The translations under genes were made by a program, and so were the position numbers. This document shows positions 30,614 to 40,500 of a stretch of 64,000 nucleotides of DNA, piece by piece (position 1 is the first letter of the stretch; the number at the start of each line of letters is the position of its first letter). The stretch is from positions 3,920,001 through 3,984,000 of the forward strand of contig CP034537.1 in the NCBI GenBank assembly GCA_004000515.1, given 5' to 3'. The stretch is from Pseudomonas poae. GTDB taxonomy: Bacteria > Pseudomonadota > Gammaproteobacteria > Pseudomonadales > Pseudomonadaceae. The notes below the pieces were generated by a model, which saw only the letters and a program-made list of their open reading frames with translations, had not been told where the DNA came from and did no database searches.

Positions 30614-31561
30614 ATGCGCTGGATACTGTTGTTATGCGTGGGCCTGAGCCTTGCCGCCCATGCTGATCTGGAATACGCCCTGAAACCGCGCCAGATTGCC
30701 GATGACACCTGGCTGCTGGAAGGCAGTACCGACAATTTTGCCAAGGCCAACGGCGGCAATATCGTCAATGTCGCGTTCATCGTCACCCAAGCCGGTGTGG
30801 TGGTGATCGACACCGGGCCGTCCAAACGCTACGGAGAAGCCCTGCGCCAAGCCATCGCCAGCGTGACCGCCAAGCCGGTGATCCAGGTGTTACTGACTCA
30901 CCATCACCCCGACCATGCCCTGGGCAATCAAGCCTTCAAGGATGTGCCCATCGGCGCCTTGGCCGACACCACGCGGCTGTTGCATGAGCAGGGCGAGAGC
31001 ATGGCCGAAAACCTGTACCGCATGGTCGGCGACTGGATGCGCGGCACCGAAGTGGTGTTGCCAACCCAAGTGCTGGAACCCGGTGTGCGAACCTTTGGCA
31101 ACCACGATTTGCGCCTGGTGGCGCTGACCGGGCACACCGGCGCTGACCTGGCGATTCTCGACCAGAGCACCGGCGTGCTGTTTGCCGGCGACCTGGTGTT
31201 TTACCAGCGCGCGCTCACCACGCCGAACAGCCCGGGGCTGGCCGCCTGGCTGGCCGACATTGCTACCCTGCAAGGCCTGCCCTGGACCATTGTGGTGCCC
31301 GGCCACGGCCCCATCGCCACCGATGCGCAACCCTTCGAGCAGATGCGTGACTACCTGACCTGGCTCGATCAATTGCTGCGTGACGGCGCCGCCCAAGGCA
31401 ACGACATGAGCGAGATGATCCGCAGCCCCATCCCTGAGCGGTTTGCCTCGGTGAACCTGAGCCGCTACGAGTTGATTCGCAGCGTCAGCCACCTCTACCC
31501 GCGTTACGAGCGTGAGCAGATGCAACGTGTGGACGGCCAGTCCCCCCTACTAAGGAACTAG
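30614..31561 (+). CDS. Quinoprotein relay system zinc metallohydrolase (SoxH-like)
   Basis: Metallo-beta-lactamase fold, 315 aa, with signal peptide [17 protein letters not shown], the zinc motif [34 protein letters not shown] and VVPGHGP. It has an AAGGAG site before the ATG at 30614. Expected to act on the Cys-bound adduct of the SoxYZ-like carrier; the substrate is not known. Its stop codon overlaps a ped box. Intact frame. Confidence 0.84.
   Translation: MRWILLLCVGLSLAAHADLEYALKPRQIADDTWLLEGSTDNFAKANGGNIVNVAFIVTQAGVVVIDTGPSKRYGEALRQAIASVTAKPVIQVLLTHHHPDHALGNQAFKDVPIGALADTTRLLHEQGESMAENLYRMVGDWMRGTEVVLPTQVLEPGVRTFGNHDLRLVALTGHTGADLAILDQSTGVLFAGDLVFYQRALTTPNSPGLAAWLADIATLQGLPWTIVVPGHGPIATDAQPFEQMRDYLTWLDQLLRDGAAQGNDMSEMIRSPIPERFASVNLSRYELIRSVSHLYPRYEREQMQRVDGQSPLLRN
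31546..31561. promoter_or_regulatory. Degenerate ped box upstream of pedH
   Basis: CCTACTAAGGAACTAG overlaps the metallohydrolase stop codon and ends 106 bp before pedH. It keeps TAC-TAAGG-A-TAG of the consensus and is the weakest of the five. Confidence 0.35.
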
Positions 31562-31667
31562 CAAACTCGATACTGCGGTCAATTGTGACGATGGCCCCTG
31601 CGCCCAAGAATCTGCACCAGACCGGGAAAATTTCCCGGGTATAACAAAAACCGCAGAGGTAGCCGTC

Positions 31668-33441
31668 ATGACCCAACCCGCACGCCGCCAACCCTTCGCC
31701 TTGAGTGTGTTGCTCGGTGCCATCCTGTTATCCGGCCAGGCGCTGGCCGCTGTCACCGACCAGGACATTCTCCAGGACCCGAAAAACCCGGAGCAGATCG
31801 TCACCAACGGCCTGGGCGTGCAGGGCCAGCGCTACAGCCCGCTGGACACGCTGAACGTGGACAACGTCAAGGAACTGCGCCCGGTCTGGGCGTTTTCCTT
31901 TGGCGGCGAGAAACAGCGCGGCCAACAGGCGCAACCCATGATCAAGGACGGGGTGATGTACCTCACCGGTTCCTACTCGCGGGTGTTTGCGGTGGATGCG
32001 CGCACCGGCAAGAAACTCTGGCAATACGATGCGCGCCTGCCCGACGACATCCGCCCCTGCTGTGACGTGATCAATCGGGGCGTGGCGCTGTACGGCGACC
32101 TGGTGTTCTTCGGCACCCTCGACGCCAAGCTGGTGGCCTTGAACAAAGACACCGGCAAGGTGGTGTGGAGCAAGAAAGTCGCCGATCACAAGGAAGGCTA
32201 CTCCATCAGCGCAGCGCCCTTGGTCATCAACGGCAAGCTGATCACCGGCGTGGCCGGTGGCGAATTTGGCGTGGTGGGCAAGATCGAAGCCTACGACCCG
32301 AAAAACGGCGAGCTGTTGTGGAGCCGACCCACCGTCGAAGGCCATATGGGCTACGTGTACAAGGACGGCAAGGCCGTTGAGAACGGCATCTCCGGCGGTG
32401 AGGCAGGCAAAACCTGGCCGGGCGATCTGTGGAAGACCGGCGGCGCAGCCCCTTGGCTGGGCGGCTTCTATGACCCGGAAACCAACCTGCTGCTGTTCGG
32501 CACCGGCAACCCGGCACCGTGGAACTCCCACCTGCGCCCTGGCGACAACCTCTATTCGTCTTCGCGCCTGGCGCTGAACCCGGATGACGGCACCATCAAA
32601 TGGCACTTCCAGAGCACCCCCATGACGGTTGGGATTTCGACGGCGTGAATGAGTTGATCTCATTCAACTACACCGAAGGCGGCAAGGAAATCAAAGCAGC
32701 GGCCACCGCCGACCGCAACGGTTTCTTCTACGTGCTGGACCGCACCAACGGCAAGTTCATCCGTGGCTTCCCGTTTGTCGACAAGATCACCTGGGCCACC
32801 GGCCTGGATAAGAACGGCCGGCCGATCTACAACGAAGCCAGCCGCCCCGGCGCCCCAGGCAGCGAAACCAAGGGCACCTCGGTGTTCGTTGCCCCGGCGT
32901 TCCTGGGGGCGAAAAACTGGATGCCGATGGCCTACAACCGCGACACCGGGCTGTTCTATGTGCCGTCCAACGAATGGGGCATGGACATCTGGAACGAAGG
33001 TATCGCCTACAAGAAAGGCGCGGCGTTCCTTGGCGCCGGTTTCACCATCAAGCCGTTGAACGAAGACTACATCGGCGTGCTGCGGGCGATTGACCCGAAA
33101 ACCGGCAAGGAAGTGTGGCGCCACAAAACTTCGCGCCGCTGTGGGGCGGGGTGCTGACCACCAAGGGCAACCTGGTGTTTACCGGTACGCCAGAAGGCTT
33201 CCTGCAAGCGTTCAATGCCAAGACCGGTGAAAAAGTCTGGGAGTTCCAGACCGGCTCCGGCGTACTCGGCTCCCCGGTTACCTGGGACATGGACGGCGAG
33301 CAATATGTGTCGGTGGTCTCTGGCTGGGGCGGCGCGGTGCCGCTGTGGGGCGGCGAGGTCGCCAAGCGGGTCAAGGACTTCAACCAGGGCGGCATGCTCT
33401 GGACCTTCAAACTGCCCAAAGAGCTGGTGGCCAAGCACTAG
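31668..33441 (+). CDS. pedH: PQQ-dependent alcohol dehydrogenase, lanthanide type (PedH)
   Basis: Second quinoprotein alcohol dehydrogenase, 591 aa after restoring one C in 32627-32631 and one A in 33125-33128. Signal peptide ([20 protein letters not shown]...ALA), disulfide [10 protein letters not shown] and propeller motifs resemble PedE. The catalytic segment reads [12 protein letters not shown]: the extra Asp two residues after the catalytic Asp is the mark of lanthanide-dependent enzymes (XoxF, PedH), where PedE has Ser. The active-site codons lie immediately downstream of one of the frameshifts. It has its own upstream gap of 106 bp. Confidence 0.92.
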
Positions 33442-33463
33442 TTCTACGACCAAATAACAATAA

Positions 33464-33500
33464 CCCCCCTGCCAACGGCGCATTCGCCGGGCAGCGGGGG
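33464..33500 (+). terminator. Terminator-like hairpin after pedH
   Basis: CCCCCCTGCC (33464-33473) pairs with GGGCAGCGGGGG (33489-33500), with one bulge and a 15-nt loop, followed by CTCTTACTAT. It would separate pedH from pedI. Confidence 0.5.
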
Positions 33501-33561
33501 CTCTTACTATCGGGTCATCGCCTGTTGACCGACAGGCCCGGACCCCGACAGAGGCCTCATC

Positions 33562-35082
33562 ATGATCTACGCACAACCCGGCACCCCTGGCGCCGTCGTC
33601 AGCTTCAAGGCGCGTTACGGCAATTACATCGGCGGTGAGTTTGTCGCGCCTATCGATGGCAACTACTTCACCAACACTTCGCCGGTCACCGGTGAAGTCA
33701 TCGCCGAATTCCCGCGCTCCAGCGCCGCCGACATCGACAAGGCCCTCGACGCCGCCCACGCCGCTGCCGACGCCTGGGGCAAAACCTCGGCCCAGGACCG
33801 CTCGTTGGTACTGCTGAAAATTGCCGACCGCATCGAGCAGAACCTCGAAGTGCTGGCCGTGGCTGAAACCTGGGACAACGGCAAGGCCGTGCGCGAAACC
33901 CTCAACGCCGACGTGCCGCTGGCCGCTGACCACTTCCGTTACTTCGCCGGGTGCATCCGTGCCCAGGAAGGCGGCGCGGCCGAGATCAACGAACTGACCG
34001 CCGCGTATCACTTCCATGAGCCATTGGGCGTGGTCGGGCAGATCATTCCGTGGAACTTCCCGCTGCTGATGGCCGCATGGAAACTGGCGCCGGCGCTGGC
34101 TGCCGGTAACTGCATCGTGCTCAAGCCGGCCGAGCAGACGCCGCTGTCGATCATGGTGTTCGCCGAGCTGATCAATGACCTGCTGCCGCCGGGCGTACTG
34201 AACATCGTGCAAGGCTTTGGCCGCGAAGCGGGGAGGCGTTGGCCACCAGCAAGCGCATCGCCAAGATCGCCTTCACCGGCTCGACCCCGGTGGGCGCGCA
34301 CATCATGCATGCCGCTGCCGAGAACATCATTCCGTCCACCGTAGAGCTGGGCGGCAAGTCGCCGAACATCTTCTTCGAAGACATCATGAAGGCAGAGCCT
34401 GCGTTTATCGAAAAGGCCGCTGAAGGCCTGGTTCTGGCGTTCTTCAACCAGGGCGAAGTGTGCACCTGCCCGTCGCGGGCGCTGGTGCAGGAGTCGATCT
34501 ATGACGACTTCATGAAAGTGGTGATGCAGAAAATCGTCAAGATCAAGCGCGGCAACCCGCTGGACACCGAGACCATGGTGGGTGCCCAGGCGTCCGAGCA
34601 GCAGTACGACAAGATCCTGTCCTACCTTGAAATCGCCAAGCAAGAAGGTGCGGTACTGCTGACCGGCGGCGCGGCCGAGCGTTTGGAGGGCGACCTGTCC
34701 AGCGGTTATTACATCCAGCCGACCCTGCTCAAGGGCCACAACAAGATGCGTGTGTTCCAGGAGGAAATCTTTGGCCCGGTGGTGGGCATCACCACCTTCA
34801 AGGACGAAGCCGAAGCCCTGGCGATTGCCAACGACAGCGAGTTCGGCCTGGGCGCTGGCTTGTGGACCCGTGATATCAACCGTGCGTACCGCATGGGCCG
34901 GGCGATCAAGGCTGGGCGCGTATGGACCAACTGCTATCACCTGTACCCGGCGCATGCGGCGTTTGGGGGCTATAAAAAAATCCGGTGTGGGGCGTGAGAA
35001 CCACAAGATGATGCTCGATCACTATCAGCAGACCAAGAACCTGTTGGTGAGCTACGACATCAACCCACTCGGGTTCTTCTGA
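33562..35082 (+). CDS. pedI: NAD-dependent aldehyde dehydrogenase (PedI/ExaC)
   Basis: 506-aa aldehyde dehydrogenase that oxidises the aldehydes formed by PedE/PedH, in the cytosol. Motifs: [25 protein letters not shown] site FTGSTPVG, catalytic Glu in VELGGKSPN and catalytic Cys in [16 protein letters not shown]. One G is missing in 34230-34233 and one A is extra in the A-run 34974-34980; the corrected C-terminus reads through [17 protein letters not shown] to NPLGFF. Confidence 0.9.
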
Positions 35083-35099
35083 CAAAACGCGGTCAAAAC

Positions 35100-35188
35100 T
35101 GTGGGAGCTGGCTTGCCTGAGATAGCGGTGTATCAGGTACAAATAAGTAACTGGTCCACCGCTATCGCAGGCAAGCCAGCTCCCACAG
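35100..35188. repeat. REPIN (complete)
   Basis: Inverted GTGGGAGCTGGCTTGCCTG REPs; the left core reads AGATAGCGGTG. Between pedI and pqqA. Confidence 0.9.
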
Positions 35189-35314
35189 TTTGATCTATGT
35201 ACATTCGCGACCAATGCACTGTTCCAACTCCTTCGAAAGTAGCATTCGCCTCCCACATCCCCCATGCATTAATGACCTGACCGGAATCTTCCGGCACAAC
35301 AAGAGGAACGCCCC

Positions 35315-35386
35315 ATGTGGACTAAACCCGCGTTTACCGACCTGCGTATCGGCTTTGAAGTGACCATGTACTTCGCCAGCCGTTGA
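35315..35386 (+). CDS. pqqA: PQQ precursor peptide PqqA
   Basis: 23-residue peptide starting [16 protein letters not shown] and ending TMYFASR. It holds the EVTMY core whose Glu and Tyr are cross-linked by PqqE to make PQQ. AGAGGAA precedes the ATG. No pqqB-F genes follow; the full biosynthetic operon must lie elsewhere, so this is a solitary copy placed within the ped cluster to raise PQQ supply during alcohol growth (inference). Confidence 0.93.
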   Translation: MWTKPAFTDLRIGFEVTMYFASR

Positions 35387-35392
35387 TGTACC

Positions 35393-35417
35393 CCCGGCCA
35401 GCCTTGCGTTGGCCGGG
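35393..35417 (+). terminator. Hairpin directly after pqqA
   Basis: CCCGGCCA (35393-35400) pairs perfectly with TGGCCGGG (35410-35417), starting 6 bp after the stop. No U-run follows, so partial termination or 3' protection of the short pqqA transcript is likely. Confidence 0.6.
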
Positions 35418-35513
35418 ACCGTTTGGGAGATGCCTCTTTGGTCTGATTGCAATCGCGGCCGGATCGGTTAGTGTGGAGCGCATTCTTCCAAAATAATAAG
35501 AACAGGCTTTCCA

Positions 35514-36677
35514 ATGAGCCAGACTCTGAGCCAACTGCGTAAATTCGTCTCTCCTGAAATCATCTTTGGTGCCGGCTGCCGGCACAACGTCGGCAACTAC
35601 GCGAAGACCTTTGGTGCGCGCAAGGTGCTGGTGGTCAGTGACCCCGGGGTGATCGCCGCCGGTTGGGTCGCCGATGTGGAAGCCAGTCTGCAAGCCATCG
35701 GCATCGACTACTGCCTGTACAGCGCCGTCTCGCCCAACCCGCGTGTTGAAGAAGTGATGACCGGCGCCGAGGTGTACCGCGAAAACCACTGTGACGTGAT
35801 CGTCGCCATCGGCGGCGGCAGCCCCATGGACTGCGGCAAGGCCATCGGCATCGTGGTCGCCCACGGGCGCAGCATTCTCGAATTCGAAGGCGTGGACACC
35901 ATTCGTGTGCCCAGCCCGCCGCTGATCCTGATACCGACCACGGCAGGCACCTCGGCGGATGTCTCGCAGTTCGTGATCATTTCCAACCAGCAAGAGCGCA
36001 TGAAGTTCTCCATCGTCAGCAAGGCGGTGGTGCCGGACGTGTCGCTGATCGACCCGGAAACCACCGCCAGCATGGACCCGTTCCTGTCGGCCTGTACCGG
36101 CATCGACGCGTTGGTGCATGCCATCGAAGCGTTCGTGTCCACCGGGCATGGCCCGCTCACCGACCCTCATGCGCTGGAAGCCATGCGTCTGATCAACGGC
36201 AACCTGGTGCAGATGATCGCCAACCCGATGGACATTGCCCTGCGCGAAAAGATCATGCTCGGCAGCATGCAGGCCGGGTTGGCGTTCTCCAATGCGATCC
36301 TTGGCGCGGTGCACGCCATGTCCCACAGCCTCGGTGGCTTCCTCGATTTGCCCCACGGCCTGTGCAACGCGGTGTTGGTAGAGCATGTGGTGGCGTTCAA
36401 CTACAGCTCGGCACCGGAGCGTTTCAAGGTGATTGCCGAGACCTTTGGCATTGACTGCCGGGGCCTGAACCATCGGCAGATCTGCGGGCGGTTGGTGGAG
36501 CACCTGATCGCGTTGAAGCATGCGATTGGCTTCCACGAAACCCTCGGCCTGCATGGGGTGCGCGTGGCGGATATTCCGTTCCTGTCCGAGCATGCGATGG
36601 ATGACCCGTGCATCCTGACCAACCCGCGAGCGTCGAGCCAGCGTGACGTCGAGGTCGTCTATGGCGAAGCACTCTGA
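35514..36677 (+). CDS. ercA: Iron-containing alcohol dehydrogenase (ErcA)
   Basis: 387-aa group III alcohol dehydrogenase. The NAD site has GGGSPMDCGKAIGI and PTTAGTSADVSQF; iron-binding histidines lie in HAIEAF and HAMSHSLGGFLDLPHG...VEHV. The P. aeruginosa homologue ErcA (PA1991) is part of the regulatory network of ethanol oxidation, not its main route. Intact frame; overlaps the following kinase gene by 17 bp. Confidence 0.88.
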   Translation: MSQTLSQLRKFVSPEIIFGAGCRHNVGNYAKTFGARKVLVVSDPGVIAAGWVADVEASLQAIGIDYCLYSAVSPNPRVEEVMTGAEVYRENHCDVIVAIGGGSPMDCGKAIGIVVAHGRSILEFEGVDTIRVPSPPLILIPTTAGTSADVSQFVIISNQQERMKFSIVSKAVVPDVSLIDPETTASMDPFLSACTGIDALVHAIEAFVSTGHGPLTDPHALEAMRLINGNLVQMIANPMDIALREKIMLGSMQAGLAFSNAILGAVHAMSHSLGGFLDLPHGLCNAVLVEHVVAFNYSSAPERFKVIAETFGIDCRGLNHRQICGRLVEHLIALKHAIGFHETLGLHGVRVADIPFLSEHAMDDPCILTNPRASSQRDVEVVYGEAL

Positions 36678-38029
36678 CGACCCGCAACGTGCGCTTTCAG
36701 CGCTGTTGGGCTTGAGCGACCAGTCGGCGCGCAAGAGCCACTACCCGGAACTGACCGCACGGCTGGATGAACTGGAAGCCGAGCGCAACCGCTATATCCG
36801 CCTCAACGACGAGCTGGAGCAGCGCGTTGCCGCCCGCACCGATGAACTGTTGGAAGCCAACCTCAACCTGCAACAACAGATCGCCCAGCGTGAACGGATC
36901 GAGCAGGACCTGCGCGATGCCCGCGATGCCGCCCAAGCCGCCAACCGCAGCAAGGACAAGTACCTCGCCGCCGCCAGCCATGACCTGTTGCAACCGCTCA
37001 ATGCCGCACGTTTGCTGATCGCCACCTTGCGCGAGCGCACGTTGCCCGACGTCGAGCAGGTGCTGGTGGAACGCACGCACCAGGCGCTGGAGGGCGCCGA
37101 GGATTTGCTGACTGACTTGCTCGACATCTCGCGGTTGGACCAAGCGGCAGTCAAACCAGACGTGGCGTTGTACCGCCTGGACGAGGTGTTTGCGCCGCTG
37201 GTCTCGGAGTTTCAATCGGTGGCCCAGGCGGCCGGATTGAACCTGCGGGTGCACACCGGCGGTTATGCGGTGAGTACGGACCTGCGGCTGCTCACACGCA
37301 TCCTGCGTAATTTCTTGAGCAATGCCTGCCGCTACACCGACGAGGGTTGCGTCCTGTTGGTGCACGCCGCCGCGGTGATTACCTGCGGCTTGAGGTGTGG
37401 GACACCGGGCGCGGGATTGCGGCGGATCGGCTGGAGGCGATTTTCCTGGAGTTCAACCAACTCGACGTTGGTCGTGCTGCGGATCGCAAGGGCGTGGGGC
37501 TGGGGTTGGCGATTGTGGAGCGCATCGCCGAGATCCTCGGTTATCCGATTGCCGTGCGTTCCTGGCCGGGGCGAGGCTCGATGTTCAGTATCGAAGTGCC
37601 CCTGAGTGACGAGATGCCGCTGCCGATCAGCCAACTGCCGGTGCTGCCGACCACCGGCAACCCACTGCCGGGGCGGCGGTTGCTGGTGATCGATAACGAA
37701 GTGAGCATCCTCGACAGCATGCAGGCGCTGCTCGGTCAGTGGGGTGTGAAGTGCTGACCGCCACCGATCAGGCCGGCGCGTTGCTGGCGTTGCAGGGCAG
37801 GGCGCCGGAGCTGATCCTGGCGGATTATCACCTTGATCATGGGGTGGTCGGTTGCGAAGTGGTCAAGCATTTGCGCGAGCATTTCGGGTGCAAGATCCCG
37901 GCGGTGATCATTACCGCCGACCGCACCGACCAATGCCGCCGCGCCTTGCGTCGTCTTGAAGCGCCGTTGCTGAACAAACCGGTCAAGCCCGGCAAGTTGC
38001 GGGCGGTGTTGAGCCAGTTATTGGCCTAG
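36661..38029 (+). CDS. Cytosolic hybrid histidine kinase (ErcS-like)
   Basis: ATG 36661 (MAKHSDDPQ) lies inside the end of ercA. N-terminal coiled coil (LDELEAERNRYIRLNDELEQ), HisKA with His about 107 (AASHDLLQPLNAARLL), HATPase (GVGLGLAIVERIAEILGYP) and a receiver with Asp in ELILADYHLDHG. There is no membrane segment or PAS domain. One G is missing at 37359-37360 and one in 37741-37744; corrected length 456 aa. Its phosphorylation box is nearly identical to that of NahK at the other end of the cluster. Comparable kinases in P. aeruginosa (ErcS, PA1992) are needed for alcohol growth. Confidence 0.82.
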
Positions 38030-38093
38030 GTCAATGCGTCGCAGGAGGCGTTGCCCTATGCTCAAGGCCTGATCTAGAGCCTTGGAGCATCCC

Positions 38094-39555
38094 ATGAGCG
38101 CGGCACCCTTCAAATTACCCCTGGGCCTGGTGGTCGCCGTATTGGTGATGGCTGGCGTGCTGCTGTTGCCGCTGCCGGCCGACTTGCCGGTGGCCGGGCA
38201 TCGCATGTTGGCGATCCTCGCGTTTGCCGTGGTGGTGTGGATCACCGAGGCGGTGTCCTATGAAGCCAGCGCGATCATGATCACCTCGCTGATGGCGTTT
38301 CTGCTGGGCACCGCCCCGTCGTTGCAAGACCCCGCGCACCTGATCGGCACCAGCCCGGCCATCAGCATGGCGCTGACCGGGTTCTCCAACCCGGCGCTGG
38401 CGTTGGTGGCAGGCGCGCTGTTTATCGCCGCTGCCATGACCCACACCGGGCTGGACCGGCGTATTGCACTGGTGACCCTGAGCCGGTGGGCACCAGCACC
38501 CGGCGCATCCTGCTGGGGGCGATTGCGGTGACCATCCTGCTCAGCCTCGTGGTGCCCAGCGCCACGGCGCGCAGTGCCTGCGTGGTGCCGATCATGATGG
38601 GGTGATTGCTGCGTTCGGCGTGGATAAACGCTCGAACATCGCCGCCGGCATCATGATCGTGGTGGCCCAGGGCACCAGCATCTGGAACGTCGGCATCCAG
38701 ACCGCCGCTGCGCAGAACCTGCTCACCGTGGGCTTCATGGACAAGATGCTCGGCCAGCGCGTGTCGTGGATCGACTGGCTGATCGCGGGCGCGCCGTGGG
38801 CGTTGATCATGTCGGCGGTGTTGCTGTTTTTGGTGCTCAAGCTGCTGCCGCCGGAAACCGACAGTATTCCAGGCGGCAAGGAAGCGGTGGCGCAGTCGCT
38901 CGTGGAGATTGGCCCGATGACCGGGCCGCAGAAACGCCTGCTCACCGTGTCCGTGCTGTTGCTGCTGGCCTGGGCCACGGAAGGGCGCCTGCATAGTTTT
39001 GACACCACCTCGACCACCTATGCGGGCCTGGTATTCCTGCTGATGCCGGGGATCGGCGTGATGACCTGGAAGGATGTGCAATCGCGCATTCCGTGGGGCA
39101 CGGTGATTGTGTTTGGCGTGGGGATCAGTTTGGGCACGGCGTTGCTGACCACTCAGGCGGGGCAGTGGCTGGGTTCTCAAGTGGTGGCGCACACCGGGTT
39201 GGATCAAGTCGGGCCGTTGGGTGTGTTTGCGATTTTAGGTGCATTCCTGATCTTGATTCACTTGGGTTTTGCCAGCGCCACGGCGTTGACCTCGGCGTTG
39301 TTGCCAATATTGATTGCGGTGTTGCAGACCCTGCCGGGGGATTTCAGCCGGTTGGGCATGACCATGCTGCTGGGGTTTGTGATGAGCTACGGGTTTATCC
39401 TGCCTATCAATGCGCCGCAGAATATGGTGTGTTTGGGAACCGGGACGTTCACGGCGCGGCAGTTTGCCAAGGTGGGGATTTTGGTGACGCTGGTGGGGTA
39501 TGGGTTGATGCTGGTGTTTGCTGCGACTTATTGGAGTTGGTTGGGTTGGATCTGA
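38094..39555 (+). CDS. SLC13/DASS-family anion symporter
   Basis: 487-aa membrane protein with about 11-12 hydrophobic helices and a C-terminal INAPQNMVCLGTGTFTARQF region typical of sodium:dicarboxylate/sulfate symporters. One G is missing at 38485-38486 and one in 38599-38602. I use ATG 38094 with GGAG before it. Substrate (dicarboxylate, sulfate or tartrate) cannot be told. It follows the kinase by 64 bp. Confidence 0.8.
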
Positions 39556-39586
39556 TCCTCTATGGTGGTGGGTTGGTTGGTGTACA

Positions 39587-40387
39587 TATCCGTTGTTTAA
39601 GTAACGGCCTCCTATGGTTTCGCTCTTACAGCGACTCACTTTTGGAAAAGAGCCCCAAAAGTAACCAAAGGGCTCTTGCCCCAACACTCGGCACCTCGCC
39701 TAGGCTCGGTGTGCCCTCACTCCGGCTTTGGAGCGCGGGCCGCCGCGATGGGCCATCCTGGCCCAGCGCGGCTAACCCGGCGTCCTGCCGGGTTACCCAC
39801 GCTCCAAAGCCTGCGTTCGGCCAGCGTGTTTGACGGGGCGCTTCTAGATCAAAAGCAAGAGCGCGGCGGCCTTAGAGCCGACCGAGTTTTCAGTCGAAGT
39901 GAGTTCAAATGTGGGAGCTGGCTTGTCGGATCGCCGCACCGCTGCGATGCAGGCAACTCGGTACATCAGGCATACCCGGTTGATGCCATCGCAGGCAAGC
40001 CAGCTCCCACAGAAAAGCAGATTTCACAGGGCAAGGAAGCCGGACACGGTCAAAAAATGTGGGAGCTCCATGTATCAGGCAGACAGCGGTCTGCTCTGGC
40101 TTTGGCTCTGTTTTTGATCTTGATCTTAGGCGCCCCGTTAAACCACGCTGGCCGAACGCAGGCTTGAATCCGTGGGTAACCCGGCAGGACGCTGGTTAGC
40201 CGCCCCGCGCCATGGATGGCGCGTGGCGGCGGCCCACGGATTCAAGCCGGAGTGAGGGCACACCGAGCCTAAGCGAGGTGCCGAGTGGTGGGGCAAGAGC
40301 GTTTTGCTTACTTTTGCGCTTTTCAAAAGTGAGCCGCTGTAAGAGCGGAACCATAGGAGGCCGTTACCCAAACAACGGATATGTACT
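39587..40387. repeat. Large imperfect inverted repeat with nested hairpins around a REPIN
   Basis: No gene is supported between 39556 and 40500. Left arm about 39587-39865, right arm about 40115-40387, inverted and roughly four-fifths identical by eye; both begin GTACATATCCGTTGTTT at the outer ends. Each arm contains its own hairpins: GGCTTTGGAGCG (39724-39735) with CGCTCCAAAGCC (39800-39811) on the left, GGCTTGAATCCGTGGG (40161-40176) with CCCACGGATTCAAGCC (40233-40248) on the right. Smaller stems are TAACCCGGC/GCCGGGTTA (39773-39795) and GGGCCA/TGGCCC (39750-39764) versus GCGCCA/TGGCGC (about 40208-40223). The stems differ in sequence but stay paired. The short open frames in it are chance products of high GC. 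Confidence 0.85.
39908..40012. repeat. REPIN inside the large inverted repeat
   Basis: Left REP GTGGGAGCTGGCTTGTCGGATCGCCGCACCGC is chimeric: it starts as the common family and continues with the GTCGNATCGNCGCACCGC module of the second family. The right arm is the normal GCAGGCAAGCCAGCTCCCAC. A stray half (ATGTGGGAGCTCC) follows at 40058. Confidence 0.75.
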
Positions 40388-40500
40388 CCCCCCAACCCCC
40401 ACCCCCCAACTTCACGATGGCAAGATGAACTCCCCTCAGGTTTACTACTCTCTGAGTATGGTTTTACCGACGTCCCCCGTCGGGTCATCTAGGTCAGCGA

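Noticed and set aside
15205..38029. Horizontally acquired alcohol-oxidation island
   Set aside because: Gene order matches that of the P. putida ped and P. aeruginosa exa clusters; no integrase, tRNA boundary or composition change is seen.
39676..40167. 163-aa open frame within the large inverted repeat
   Set aside because: It runs across one arm and the REPIN, with no conserved domain and low-complexity GC-rich composition.
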